Source: Nocardia sp. CNY236 (GTDB lineage: Bacteria; Actinomycetota; Actinomycetes; Mycobacteriales; Mycobacteriaceae). From it: a stretch of 64,000 nucleotides of DNA. The notes below the pieces were generated by a model, which was not told the DNA's origin, ran no database searches, and saw only the letters and a program-made list of their open reading frames with translations. A program made the position numbers and the translations under genes. Positions 35,322 to 45,030 of the stretch are shown piece after piece. The stretch covers positions 129,707 to 193,706 of the forward strand of contig NZ_KI519395.1 of assembly GCF_000482385.1 (NCBI RefSeq), given 5' to 3'. The first letter of the stretch is position 1. Each line of letters starts with the position of its first letter.

Positions 35322-36175
35322 GCGCCCCACATACTCGTCGGGTGGCGCTGGTCGGTATCGACGGCGCCGGGAAGTCATCGGTGCTGGCCGGGCTGCGCGC
35401 CCTGGGCGATCCCGCTGGTATCGGCGCCTTCGCGTCGATGACCTGCCCCGACTTCCACGACACACGCGACGTCCCGCTCGCCGATCTGTCTCGGCAGCTG
35501 CGAGCGTTCAGTGTCGGCTGCGATCAGATCGATGACGTGGCGATGAAAGCCACCGCGATGTATATGCAGATGACGCTGTTCGGGCCGGTGGAACAGCATT
35601 TCCTGCGCACCTGGTCGCCGAATGTGCTGGTGTGCGAGCGGCATCCACTGATCGAATTGTTGGTCTACGGTCCGCTGTACGTGGCGCTGGCGGGCACCGA
35701 TGGCGCCTACCGTGAGCGGGAGGGTGAGATCGCCGCGGTGCTCGAGCAGCACCGCCCGGGCACCTTCGCCGACATCGTTGCCTGGCACCATGCCCAGGCC
35801 GCGCGGCTGGGCAGCTCACCGGACATCTGGCAGCTCCTGCCGGAAGTCGCCGATCTGGTGGGTCGGGAGGTCTCCGAGGCGGTGGCCGGTTTCGCCGACC
35901 GGTTCCGCACGACCTTGCCCGACACGGTGCTGTGGCTGGATGCGCCACCGCAGGAGGCCGCGGCCCGATGCACGCAGCGGTCGACCAATGGACCGGTCGA
36001 GGCGCACGAGACCGCGGAGCGGCTCACCGCTCTGCGCGCAGGTTACGAGCGGGTGCGCGAGACTCTCGCCACGGCATTCCCCGACGTGGGCTTCCACCGG
36101 ATTGCGAGTGGCGACGGAGTGGATGTCGAGCAATCGGTGCGCGCCTGTGTCACGGAAGGGAAGTTGTTGGGATGA
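35318..36175 (+). CDS. Thymidylate-kinase-like P-loop protein
   Basis: A 285-residue kinase-fold protein: P-loop VGIDGAGKSSVLAGL (Lys near residue 17), a Walker-B/DRx-like segment VLVCERHPLIELLVYGP near residue 108, a lid-like basic region, and VLWLDAPPQEAAARC near 205. It is longer than true Tmk (about 210 residues) with an inserted region around 130-180, and the dTMP-binding DR motif is replaced by CERH. It overlaps the fusion gene's stop by four bases (ATGA). It is more likely a kinase of a pathway intermediate than of dTMP; that is inference. Confidence 0.75.
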   Translation: MSAPHTRRVALVGIDGAGKSSVLAGLRALGDPAGIGAFASMTCPDFHDTRDVPLADLSRQLRAFSVGCDQIDDVAMKATAMYMQMTLFGPVEQHFLRTWSPNVLVCERHPLIELLVYGPLYVALAGTDGAYREREGEIAAVLEQHRPGTFADIVAWHHAQAARLGSSPDIWQLLPEVADLVGREVSEAVAGFADRFRTTLPDTVLWLDAPPQEAAARCTQRSTNGPVEAHETAERLTALRAGYERVRETLATAFPDVGFHRIASGDGVDVEQSVRACVTEGKLLG

Positions 36176-36426
36176 GTGCGCGCAGCGATGTCGACACCGC
36201 CGATCTGGAGTCGCGAGTTCGCACGATCATCGGTGAAGTGCTGTGGGTGTCGCCGGCCGATCTGGATCGGGCGACGCCACTGGTCGATTACGGACTCGAC
36301 TCGCCGACTGCTATCGAACTGACCATTCAGTTGGAAAACGCCTTCACGGTGAGTATCCCGGAGGATGTCGCCGTGCGGCTGACCACCGTCGCCACGATCG
36401 TGCAGTACATCGAGGACCAGAAATGA
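36172..36426 (+). CDS. Acyl carrier protein 2
   Basis: An 84-residue carrier protein with the attachment site YGLDSPTAIEL (Ser44), followed by helix II residues ENAFTVSIPEDVAVRL. It overlaps the previous stop (ATGA) and is overlapped by the acyl-AMP ligase start, so it is the natural acceptor for that ligase. Two separate carriers in one operon suggest two acyl chains or two stages kept apart. Confidence 0.9.
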   Translation: MSARSDVDTADLESRVRTIIGEVLWVSPADLDRATPLVDYGLDSPTAIELTIQLENAFTVSIPEDVAVRLTTVATIVQYIEDQK

Positions 36427-38171
36427 CCGAATCATCCCAGACGCTACGCCCCAGGAACGCGAGCGTCGTGCATGCGCTGCTGGCGAATGCAGAGCGAGGA
36501 GCGCAGGCGCCGTCCACCGTCGTCATGGCCGAGCGCACGGCGTTGGACCTGGGTGAGGGCGTCACGTGGCGGCACGACGATCTCGTGGCCACAGCGCGTC
36601 GGGTGGCGGCCGGGTTGGCCGCCCACGGAGTGCGCCGGGGAGACCGGGTGTTGTTGTGTCTGCCCACGTCGTCGGACTTCGTGACCGCGTTCTGCGGCGC
36701 GCAACTGCTCGGTGCGGTGCCCACGACATTGGCCACTCCCGGCGGATTCGGCACCGCGGAGATCTTCGTGGACCGCTTCACCCGATTGCTCACCTATCTG
36801 GAGCCGGTCGCCGTGGTGGCCACCGCATCGGTGTTGTCCACCGTATCCCTGCCGGCATCGGTGGCCCCGATCGACACCGCGGAGTTGCATGCCGCGGCCA
36901 ACGCCCCGGATGCCCGGTCGATCACACCGCACCTGCCGGCGCCGGACGACCTCGCGTTCATCCAAGCCACCTCCGGCTCCACCGGTGTGCCGAAGGGTGT
37001 ACAGATCACGCACGGGAACCTGGCGGCCAATTGCGAACAGATCGCTCGCGCCGCCACACTCGGCGCCGGTGACACCTGGGTCGGCTGGCTGCCGTTGCAC
37101 CACGACATGGGTCTGATCGGTGGCTTCCTCACACCGCTGTTCTGTGGCTTCGACGCGGTGATGATCTCGCCCACCCGGTTCCTGCGCTACCCGTCCGAAT
37201 GGCTGCGCGCGGTCGATCGCTATCGCGGAACCGTGACCGCCGCACCCAACTTCGCCTTCGGCTATGCGGCCGCACGGATCACCGACAGCGAACTCGACGG
37301 AGTGGACTTGTCCAGTTGGCGGTTCCTGTTCTGCGGCGCAGAACCGATCTACCCGCCCACGGTTCAGAAGTTCGTCGACCGGTTCCATGCCTGGGGACTA
37401 CCAGCCGATGCACTGGTGCCCTGCTATGGCTTGGCCGAGGCATCGCTCGCGGTGACGGTGTCGCGGCCGCAGGCGCCGATTGCCTACGATTCGGTCTCCC
37501 GCCGCACGCTCGCCGAAGACGGTGTGGTCGTGGACGTTCCTCCGCAGGACGGCGACGCGCTCGAGATCGTCGACTGTGGTGCACCGGTCGACGGCACCGA
37601 TGTCCGCATCGTGGCCGAGGACGGCACACTCTGCGGCCCGGATCGGGTGGGCCGGGTGCAATTCCGCGGACCGTCGATCACCTCGGGGTATTTCCGATTG
37701 CCCGAGGTGACCGCGGCGGCACGCGTGGACGGATGGTGGGACAGCGGCGATATCGGCTATCTGCGCGACGGGCGGTTGCGGATCACCGGGCGGCACAAGG
37801 ATCTGATCATCATCCGCGGCGCGAACTATTTGCCCACCGACTTCGAGATTGCCGCAGAACAGGTACCCGGCGTTCGACCAGGAGGTGTCGTCGCGCTGGG
37901 ACGGGCCGACACCGATGGACTGTCGGAAGAACTGCACCTGCTGGTCGAGTCCGCCGCCGATCCCGCCGAGCACCGAGAGATGGCTCGCACCGTGCGTGCT
38001 GCGGTGAGTAAACGCACCGGTGTGTTGGCTGCGGGAGTGCGCATCCTGGCGCCGCGCAGTATTCCCAAGACGACGAGCGGAAAGGTGCAGCGTTCGGCGG
38101 CACAACGCCTCCTGGACGACGATCCGGAGCTGTTGGTCGGCGCCGAGCCCGGAGAAAGGATCGCGCGATGA
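36423..38171 (+). CDS. Fatty-acyl-AMP ligase (FAAL/FadD-type)
   Basis: A 582-residue adenylate-forming enzyme. A3-type motif QATSGSTGVPKGVQITHGN (near 180), WLPLHHDMGLIGGFLTPLF (the FAAL-type H-H-D-M segment near 222), GAEPI (near 305), YGLAEASLAV (near 340), WWDSGDIGYLRDGRLRITGR (near 440) and the C-terminal PKTTSGKVQR Lys. The FAAL-specific pattern argues for loading fatty acids on an ACP rather than CoA. Overlaps ACP2 by four bases. It supplies the activated acyl chain for the operon. Confidence 0.92.
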   Translation: MTESSQTLRPRNASVVHALLANAERGAQAPSTVVMAERTALDLGEGVTWRHDDLVATARRVAAGLAAHGVRRGDRVLLCLPTSSDFVTAFCGAQLLGAVPTTLATPGGFGTAEIFVDRFTRLLTYLEPVAVVATASVLSTVSLPASVAPIDTAELHAAANAPDARSITPHLPAPDDLAFIQATSGSTGVPKGVQITHGNLAANCEQIARAATLGAGDTWVGWLPLHHDMGLIGGFLTPLFCGFDAVMISPTRFLRYPSEWLRAVDRYRGTVTAAPNFAFGYAAARITDSELDGVDLSSWRFLFCGAEPIYPPTVQKFVDRFHAWGLPADALVPCYGLAEASLAVTVSRPQAPIAYDSVSRRTLAEDGVVVDVPPQDGDALEIVDCGAPVDGTDVRIVAEDGTLCGPDRVGRVQFRGPSITSGYFRLPEVTAAARVDGWWDSGDIGYLRDGRLRITGRHKDLIIIRGANYLPTDFEIAAEQVPGVRPGGVVALGRADTDGLSEELHLLVESAADPAEHREMARTVRAAVSKRTGVLAAGVRILAPRSIPKTTSGKVQRSAAQRLLDDDPELLVGAEPGERIAR

Positions 38172-39577
38172 ATCTGCTGGCCCGAGCCGGCGAACGCCGC
38201 TTGCACGGACCTGCTCGGCGAAATCCGATGGGTTTCTATCACGAGTACAAGTCCGACCCACTCACGTTGTTCTACGAGAACGCGCTGGTCTATGGCAGCG
38301 TCCGGCTGCGGATGGCACACGAACACGTGCACCTGCTGGTCGAACCGGAGCACATCGAGCAGGTGCTCGTCACACACGCCGATCGCTACGAGAAGGGGGT
38401 CAGCTACCGCAGCTTGACCCATCTGCTCGGTTCGGGTTTGCTGACCAGCGGCGGCGAGTTGTGGAAGCGGCAGCGTGCCTTGATCAAGCCGGCCTTCTCT
38501 CGTCGTCACGTGGACACCCAGGTTTCGGTCATGGTCGAATGCGGGCAGCGGATGCGTACCCGACTGGATGCGCGCGCCGCCGCCGGTGAGACCTTCGATC
38601 TGGTGCCCGAGATGATGGGCTTCGCCGCCGATGTGGTGTGCCGTGCGGCCATGGGCGCCGACATCGACGGGGTCCTTCCGCAGATCGAGGACGATGTGCA
38701 CGACGGGGTGGCGTGGGTGATGCGGCATCTCGTGGCGCCGGTCCAACTACCCCCGGAGGCGCCCACACCGGGCAATCGGCGGTTCCTCGCTGCGCGGCAG
38801 CGGCTGCATCAGGTGGTGGACCAGCTGATCGACCGGCACCGGCAGGCCGAGGGAGATGCTCGCTCGCTGATGGCTCGCTTGCTCACCGCGCGCGACGATT
38901 CCGGACACGCGATGGACGATGCACAGCTGCGCGACGAGGTACTGACCTTCTTGCTCGCCGGTCACGAGACCACTGGCGGCGCGTTGTCGTGGACGATATA
39001 CGAGCTGTGCCGCAACCCGGCGGTGCTGGAGCGGGTACGCGCCGAGATCGATGCATTGCCGGTCGCGCCGGACGATCCGGATGCCGTGCGCGCCGCGCTA
39101 CCCCAGTTGGCATACACCGGTCGGGTGATCGACGAGGCGATGCGCCTACATCCCCCAGCGTGGGCGTTCAGCCGCACCGCGCTCGAGGCGGATCACTTCG
39201 ACGGATTCGATGTGCAGCCGGGCGCGATCGTGGCGATCAGTCCGTTCGTCAATCACCGGTTGCCCCGATTCTGGGATTCGCCGCTGACCTTCGACCCCGA
39301 TCGGTTCACCAAAGAGCGCAACCGCGCACGTAAACCGTTCCGGTACTTCCCCTTCGGTTGGGGATCACACCTGTGCGTAGGGCAGCACATGGCCCTGACC
39401 GAGGTCCGGGTTGGTCTGGCGATGTTGTTGTCGCGCTACGACATCGAGCTGGCCAATGGAATGCGCGCCCGCGAGCGGCCCGAGGTGTCGAATCCCCCAG
39501 ACCTGGTCAAGGTTCGCTTGACCCGGCGCGAGCCGGTTGCGCGGAAGGCGCCGGACCTGCAGGAAGTTGCACCGTGA
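38168..39577 (+). CDS. Cytochrome P450
   Basis: A 469-residue P450 monooxygenase. I-helix LLAGHETTGGALSW (near 265), K-helix ExxR region DEAMRLHPP (near 322), and the haem-binding loop FPFGWGSHLCVGQHMAL with Cys403. The close match to the CYP102/CYP4-like HETT and FGxGxHxC patterns suits a fatty-chain hydroxylase. It overlaps both neighbours by four bases. It probably hydroxylates or desaturates the lipid chain. Ferredoxin and reductase partners are not encoded in the window. Confidence 0.93.
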   Translation: MNLLARAGERRLHGPARRNPMGFYHEYKSDPLTLFYENALVYGSVRLRMAHEHVHLLVEPEHIEQVLVTHADRYEKGVSYRSLTHLLGSGLLTSGGELWKRQRALIKPAFSRRHVDTQVSVMVECGQRMRTRLDARAAAGETFDLVPEMMGFAADVVCRAAMGADIDGVLPQIEDDVHDGVAWVMRHLVAPVQLPPEAPTPGNRRFLAARQRLHQVVDQLIDRHRQAEGDARSLMARLLTARDDSGHAMDDAQLRDEVLTFLLAGHETTGGALSWTIYELCRNPAVLERVRAEIDALPVAPDDPDAVRAALPQLAYTGRVIDEAMRLHPPAWAFSRTALEADHFDGFDVQPGAIVAISPFVNHRLPRFWDSPLTFDPDRFTKERNRARKPFRYFPFGWGSHLCVGQHMALTEVRVGLAMLLSRYDIELANGMRARERPEVSNPPDLVKVRLTRREPVARKAPDLQEVAP

Positions 39578-42312
39578 CCAGTACCAGTACGGCTGCGATG
39601 CTTCGCGCCGAAACCCTCGCAACCGACGCGGCAGCGGCGGCGCGCGCCGGCGCGAAAGCCGCCAATCTCGCCCGACTGCACGCCGCGGGACGCCGGGTAC
39701 CGGCGTTCGCGGTGCTGAGCACCGACGCTTGCGCGCGCATGCTGGCTCCGGCGACCGACACGGTCGCCGAGTTGGTGGCCGGCCTCGACCCGGACGACGC
39801 GGCAGCACTGCGTGATACGTCCGGTCGGATCTATGCGCACATCGCGGCGCTGCCGTTGCCGGACGATATCGCAGCCGATCTCGATTCGGTGGTTGCCGAA
39901 CTGTCCACGGCGGGAGCACAGTCGCCGGACGCGGTGCGTTTTGCGGTGCGGTCATCGGTGCTCGGTGAAGACTCGGCGACCGATTCCTTCGCCGGGCAAC
40001 TCGACACCGTGCTCAACGTCTCCGCGGCCGACGTTCCTGCTGCGATCGGCACCGTGCTCGCTTCGGCGTGGTCGGAGCGTGCATTGTTCTACCGGTCACG
40101 CCGTGGGCTGCAGGACGCACCGGTCGAATGTGCCGTGGTCGTCCAGGTGATGCTCGACAGCGCGGTCTCCGGGGTGGTGTTCAGCTGCAATCCGCAAACC
40201 GGTGACCCGGCCGAAGCCGTGATCGCCGCAGCCTTCGGGCTCGGCGAAGGCGTGGTCGCCGGAACGGTGGACTGCGACACCTATTTCGTCGACCGGGCCA
40301 CCGGAACCATCACCTCCCGCGTCGTGGTCGACAAGCACACTCGGGTGGCGGCTTCCGGCGAGGCGGGCACTGCGGTCGAAGAGTTGGACGAGTCGGTCAG
40401 CGGCGCTGCGTTGTCCGACGCGCAGGTCCGTGAACTGGCACAGGTGGCCGGTGAACTCGCCGAGCATTTCGACGCACCCCAGGATGTCGAGTTCGCCTAC
40501 ACCGCCGATGGCCGGCTGCATCTGCTGCAGGCCAGACCGGTCACCGCCACCGGAGCCCGGGAGACCGTCTTCGACAACGTCAATGTCGCCGAATCCTATC
40601 CGGGACTGTCGAGTCCGCTCACCTTCTCGATCCTGCGCGCCGCCTACGAGCAGGTCTTTCGGGCATGCCACCGCAATTTCGGCGCCACCGGGCGGATCGT
40701 GGATCGCAATGCCACCGATCTGTACCCCTACCTGGTCGGGACGGCGCGCGGCCGGATCTACTACAACATCAGCAACTGGTATCGCCTCTTCCTCGAGATT
40801 CCGGGCATGGAATTCGCCATCGAGGGATGGGAAGCCGCGCTCAACATCGAGAACCGGTACAAGCGGCCGGACACGCCCCTGCGCGGGCTGGCCCGGATGC
40901 GCGCGATCGTCTTGCGGGTGCGGGTCGTCACGATCATCGTGTTCGGCTGGTTGCGTCTGCCGGGGCGGCTCCGTGGCTTCTTCACCGAATTGGCCGCGAC
41001 CACGCAAGATCTCGACCGTCGGCTGCACCCGGACACAGCGGAGCGCGAACGTGACGCCCAGGCGCTGTTGGCCTGGACCGAACGGGTATTCAACGACCTC
41101 GTGCCCGCGTACTCGGTGCAGATCTTCAACGACTTCATCGCCCAGCAGATGTTCCACGTGGTCGGTCTACAGTTGAGTCGGGCGGGATTGACCGAAGACG
41201 CTGCGCTGACTCTGCGCAACGAGTTGTTCTGTGGTGAAGACGGGGTCGACAGTGTGGATCCGGTGCGCTCGGCGCTCGCCCTCACTGCGCGGGTGCGCGG
41301 CGATGCGGCACTGCGCGACCTGTTCGAAGGCCCGGCGACCGCGCGTGAGGTGTGGACGGCCCTGGCCGATGCTCGGTTCGCCGGCTTCCGTGCTGCCTGC
41401 CTGCGCCACATCGCGGAGTTCGGCGACCGCACCGTGGACGAACTCAAATTGGAAACCGATCCGCTGGGTGAGCACCCCGAGCGGCTGGTGCCGATGCTGC
41501 GCAACTATCTGCGTGGCGGACAGAACGCCGACGACATGATCGCGCGGGAACAGGCCATTCGGCGTGCAGCGGAGCGTACGGCGGCGAAGCTGTTCGCGGG
41601 CAAACCGCTGCAGCGGTTGGGTTTCCGGCTCGTGCTGCGACTCGCCCGTGAACACGTGAAGCAGCGTGAGAACATGCGCTTGGGTCGCAGCCGCTCCTTC
41701 GGCCTGGTCAAGCGGGTGTTCCGGGAGTACGGCAATCAGATGCACGCGGTCGGGCTGCTCGATGATCCCCGCGACATCTTCTGGCTCACCTACGAAGAGA
41801 TCGCCGCGCTCACCCGTGGTACCGCGGTGGATACCGACTCCCGCCGTACGGTCGCCCTGCGCAAGGCCGACTACGATCACTGGCGCGGGCAGCGGTTGCC
41901 CTCGCGAATCGTCACCGCCGGGATCGCAGCCGCGGGTATCGCCGATCCAGGGCTGGAGGAACCGGCACGCGACGCCGTCGCCGAGGGGCGAGTATTGCGG
42001 GGAATCGGCTGCGCTCCTGGTCGTGTCGAGGCGCCCGCCTTGGTGGTGCACACCCCGGATCCGGATGTGGTGATCGACGGGCAAGTATTGGTGGCCTCCA
42101 CCACCGATCCGGGATGGGTGTTCCTCATGGTGGCCGCGGGCGGGTTGGTGAGTGAGAAGGGCAGCCTGCTGTCCCACACCGCGATCATCGGGCGTGAACT
42201 CGGCATCCCCACGATAGTCGGCGTCTCGGACGCCACCCGCCTGATCGCCAGCGGTGACCACCTGGTCCTGGACGGCCAGGCCGGGACCGTGACGCTCGGA
42301 CAGGAGAAGTGA
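39574..42312 (+). CDS. PEP-synthase-like phosphotransferase (rifampin phosphotransferase/PigC-type)
   Basis: A 912-residue protein with the same layout as module 3 of the fusion: ATP-grasp AVRSSVLGEDSATDSFAGQL (near 125), EFAYTADGRLHLLQARPVTA (near 315), a long helical middle domain (330-790) and a swivelling His domain (GIGCAPGRVEAPAL, then GSLLSHTAIIGRELGIPT with His868). It lacks the C-terminal PEP/pyruvate barrel of PpsA, so it is not gluconeogenic PEP synthase. Relatives phosphorylate a hydroxyl (rifampin phosphotransferase) or join two molecules (PigC, TamQ). GTG start overlapping the P450 stop. Confidence 0.85.
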   Translation: MTSTSTAAMLRAETLATDAAAAARAGAKAANLARLHAAGRRVPAFAVLSTDACARMLAPATDTVAELVAGLDPDDAAALRDTSGRIYAHIAALPLPDDIAADLDSVVAELSTAGAQSPDAVRFAVRSSVLGEDSATDSFAGQLDTVLNVSAADVPAAIGTVLASAWSERALFYRSRRGLQDAPVECAVVVQVMLDSAVSGVVFSCNPQTGDPAEAVIAAAFGLGEGVVAGTVDCDTYFVDRATGTITSRVVVDKHTRVAASGEAGTAVEELDESVSGAALSDAQVRELAQVAGELAEHFDAPQDVEFAYTADGRLHLLQARPVTATGARETVFDNVNVAESYPGLSSPLTFSILRAAYEQVFRACHRNFGATGRIVDRNATDLYPYLVGTARGRIYYNISNWYRLFLEIPGMEFAIEGWEAALNIENRYKRPDTPLRGLARMRAIVLRVRVVTIIVFGWLRLPGRLRGFFTELAATTQDLDRRLHPDTAERERDAQALLAWTERVFNDLVPAYSVQIFNDFIAQQMFHVVGLQLSRAGLTEDAALTLRNELFCGEDGVDSVDPVRSALALTARVRGDAALRDLFEGPATAREVWTALADARFAGFRAACLRHIAEFGDRTVDELKLETDPLGEHPERLVPMLRNYLRGGQNADDMIAREQAIRRAAERTAAKLFAGKPLQRLGFRLVLRLAREHVKQRENMRLGRSRSFGLVKRVFREYGNQMHAVGLLDDPRDIFWLTYEEIAALTRGTAVDTDSRRTVALRKADYDHWRGQRLPSRIVTAGIAAAGIADPGLEEPARDAVAEGRVLRGIGCAPGRVEAPALVVHTPDPDVVIDGQVLVASTTDPGWVFLMVAAGGLVSEKGSLLSHTAIIGRELGIPTIVGVSDATRLIASGDHLVLDGQAGTVTLGQEK

Positions 42313-43622
42313 CCATGACCGCTCCCGATCTCGCTCATGACCAGAACGCCCATGGCGAGAACTTCAGCCTGGAGCATTATCTCGACCCCGCCGCACACAC
42401 CTTCGAACAGCGGTTCGTGGACTTCCGGCCCTACACCGAGCACGCTCGTGGCAGCGGGTTCGTGCTGCGTGAGGTGGCCGGTCCCTCCGGCGCGGTGGTG
42501 CCGGTGCGGGATCCGGGCAGCGGTGAGATCCGTGACCTGATCATGCTCGGGTCCAACAATTACCTGGGCCTGGGCAACGAACCCGAGATCACCGAAGCCG
42601 CTGTCGCGGCCATTCGCGAATACGGCACCGGGCACGGCGGCCCGCCACTGCTCAATGGCACCACCACACTGCATCGGCAGCTCGAGCAGCGACTTGCCGA
42701 GGCGAAGGGCTGTGAGTCGGCCCTGCTGTTCTCCTCTGGTTACGCCGCGAACGTCGGCTGGGTGACCGGCCTGCTGCGCAAGGGCGATGTGCTGATCTAC
42801 GACGAACAGAGCCATGCGAGTCTCTACGACGGCATACAGCTGGGTCGGGTGCGCTCGATGGCCTTCGCTCACAATGACCTACGCCACCTGCGCCACCGGT
42901 TGATGCAGGTTCGCTGGCGTAATCCGGGTGCGAACGTCGTGGTCGCGGTCGAGGGCGTGTACTCGATGGACGGCGATATCGCACCGTTGCCGGAGATTCG
43001 CGCATTGTGCGACGCATTCGGCGCCTGGCTGGCGGTGGACGATGCGCACGGCACCGGGGTGCTCGGAGAACACGGGCACGGCACCGCTGAGCATTTCGGT
43101 CTCGGCCCCGGGTCGGTGGAGGTGTTCATGGGTACGTTCTCGAAGTCTTTCGCGGGCACGGGCGGCTTCGTGGCGGGCTCCAAGGACATGGTCGACACCC
43201 TGCGTTTCTTCGCCCGCTCCTACATGTTCTCCGCTGCGCTCACTCCTCCGGTGGTGGCCGCGGTGCTGGCGGGGCTGGACTTCATCACCGAGCATCCCGA
43301 GCGAGTGCGCGCACTGCACGACAACGTCGGGTATTTCGTGCGTGGCCTGCGCGCCATGGGTTTTGCGGTGGATCCGCAGACCGCGATCATCCCGATCCTG
43401 GTGCCCGAGCGGCTGGCGGTGGCGGAAGTGGTCAACGCCTTGCACCGCGAAGGAGTGTTCGTCAACGGCGTCGAATTCCCGGCGGTGCCGCGCGATCAGC
43501 AGCGGCTGCGGGTCAGTGTGATGGCCACGCTCGCCCAGGAGCAACTCGACCGGGCACTGGAGGCGATCGGCACTGTCGCCCGGCGCTTCGGCTTCCATCC
43601 CGAACAAGAAGGAATCGTCTGA
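42309..43622 (+). CDS. Alpha-oxoamine synthase (serine palmitoyltransferase/KBL-like)
   Basis: A 437-residue PLP enzyme of the AOS family. LGSNNYLGLGNEPEITEAA (near 75), YGTGHGGPPLLNGTTTLHRQL (near 103), DEQSHASLYDGIQLG (near 163), VDDAHGTGVLGEHG (near 240), and PLP Lys279 in GTFSKSFAGTGG. An N-terminal extension of about 60 residues precedes the core, as in serine palmitoyltransferase-type enzymes. It decarboxylatively condenses an amino acid with an acyl thioester, here probably an acyl-ACP. The operon's SDR and lipid kinase would follow it as in sphingoid-base synthesis. Overlaps the previous gene by four bases. Confidence 0.92.
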   Translation: MTMTAPDLAHDQNAHGENFSLEHYLDPAAHTFEQRFVDFRPYTEHARGSGFVLREVAGPSGAVVPVRDPGSGEIRDLIMLGSNNYLGLGNEPEITEAAVAAIREYGTGHGGPPLLNGTTTLHRQLEQRLAEAKGCESALLFSSGYAANVGWVTGLLRKGDVLIYDEQSHASLYDGIQLGRVRSMAFAHNDLRHLRHRLMQVRWRNPGANVVVAVEGVYSMDGDIAPLPEIRALCDAFGAWLAVDDAHGTGVLGEHGHGTAEHFGLGPGSVEVFMGTFSKSFAGTGGFVAGSKDMVDTLRFFARSYMFSAALTPPVVAAVLAGLDFITEHPERVRALHDNVGYFVRGLRAMGFAVDPQTAIIPILVPERLAVAEVVNALHREGVFVNGVEFPAVPRDQQRLRVSVMATLAQEQLDRALEAIGTVARRFGFHPEQEGIV

Positions 43623-43623
43623 C

Positions 43624-45030
43624 ATGACCGATACCGTGATCGCCGCGGGCGGGACGGATGCCGAACGACTACTGGTGCATTGCGCGCTGGCGGCGCCGAG
43701 CGACCAGGAACGTGACACGGTCGCCGACCTGGCGCGCCGGGTCACCGATTGGGCCGGCTTTTTCGAGCTGGCGCAGCTGAACGCCACTGTGCCGCTGGTA
43801 CGGCGCGCGCTGCGGGACGCCGAGGTGTACGCCCTCGTTCCCACGGCGGTGCAGGAACGGTTCGACGCGGTTGCCGAGCGCATTGCCACCGCCAACGACC
43901 GCCGCTTGGACGGGGCCGTGCCGTTGGTGCAGCGTTTCGACGACCGGGGCGTGCGCTGTGTGGTGCTCAAGGGCCAACTGTTCTCGCTCGAGATCTACAA
44001 CGATCCGCACTACAAGCGGATGAACGATCTGGACATCTTGGTCGAGCCGGATCAGGTGGACACCGTCATCGAGATCTATCGGGAACGGGGGTTGTTCGCG
44101 ACATCGGAGCTGTTGGGCAAGGCGCCCAAGGTGCGGGTGGAACGGTCACACCACCTGCCGTCGTTCGTCTCGCGTGATGGGGCGCTCGTCGTGGGCACCC
44201 ACTGGGGATTGATCACGCCGCTGACGCCCTACACGATCGACTACGCCGCGATCTGGAAGCGCGTTCGGCGCATCGACTTCCACGGTGCACCGGCCTGGGC
44301 GATGGCGCACGAGGACAATCTGCACCACCTGGGCATCCATCTGCCCTACTACAAGACCGGGGTCCGCGAGCTCGCCGACCTGTGGAACCTGGCCCGGCAT
44401 GCGGGCGAGGATCTCGACTACGAGCTGCTCGCCATGGAGATATCGGCCGCCGGCACCGAGCGGCTGATGTATCACGCGCTCGCACTGGCGCACCGCCTGG
44501 TGCCCAACCCGCACTTCCAGGCATTGCTGGACCGAATCGAACCCCGTGTGGATGGGTTCACCCGCAACGACACTGCACGCAAGACCGCCGACGTGTACAC
44601 GCTGCTGCGCAGTCGTTCGACCCACACCTCCCGCATCGAGAAGGCCTACACCGAGTTCAATATGACCGCCGACCCGCGGGAGAAGCTCCAGCGTTTCGGC
44701 CGACTCTGGTCGGGGCTCCTGCTGGTTCCCGGCACCGAAGCAGCTCGAATGAGCTCGCTTCGCGAGCCGGGTGTGTGGGATTCCCTGGGCGCGCGCGCGA
44801 TCGCCCCTTACCGACTGACTCGGGTGTTCCAGCGTGACCTGGGCAAGTGGCTGTTTCCGGCTGCGCTCGCCAAGACTTTCTACGATCTCGGTGGCGCCTA
44901 CGCTCGACAGGTGCGGTCGCGTACTGGACTCGGTGGCGCGCGCCCCGCGCCGCTGAGCATCGACGACTACGCGGCACAGCTGGGGCTCACCAAGGCGGAT
45001 CTGCAAGCGGTACTGGACAGCCAGGAATGA
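43624..45030 (+). CDS. NTP_transf_5-type nucleotidyltransferase-fold protein
   Basis: A 468-residue protein of the uncharacterised nucleotidyltransferase family (PF14907 type). The core reads FDDRGVRCVVLKGQLFSLEIY (near 105), then RMNDLDILVEPDQVD (near 135), the DxD-type metal site, followed by HHLPSF and a helical half with AMAHEDNLHHLGIHLPYYKTG. Family members sit in polysaccharide and natural-product clusters; the reaction is not known. It may attach a nucleotide-linked head group or act on a hydroxyl. One base separates it from the AOS stop. Confidence 0.78.
   Translation: MTDTVIAAGGTDAERLLVHCALAAPSDQERDTVADLARRVTDWAGFFELAQLNATVPLVRRALRDAEVYALVPTAVQERFDAVAERIATANDRRLDGAVPLVQRFDDRGVRCVVLKGQLFSLEIYNDPHYKRMNDLDILVEPDQVDTVIEIYRERGLFATSELLGKAPKVRVERSHHLPSFVSRDGALVVGTHWGLITPLTPYTIDYAAIWKRVRRIDFHGAPAWAMAHEDNLHHLGIHLPYYKTGVRELADLWNLARHAGEDLDYELLAMEISAAGTERLMYHALALAHRLVPNPHFQALLDRIEPRVDGFTRNDTARKTADVYTLLRSRSTHTSRIEKAYTEFNMTADPREKLQRFGRLWSGLLLVPGTEAARMSSLREPGVWDSLGARAIAPYRLTRVFQRDLGKWLFPAALAKTFYDLGGAYARQVRSRTGLGGARPAPLSIDDYAAQLGLTKADLQAVLDSQE

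Noticed and set aside
39358..39573. N-terminal extension of the 912-residue PEP-synthase-like protein
   Set aside because: Overlaps the P450 gene in another frame; the GTG at 39574 gives the usual 4-bp overlap and family start.
39574..42312. Gluconeogenic PEP synthase (ppsA)
   Set aside because: No C-terminal PEP/pyruvate TIM barrel after the phosphohistidine domain; location in a biosynthetic operon.
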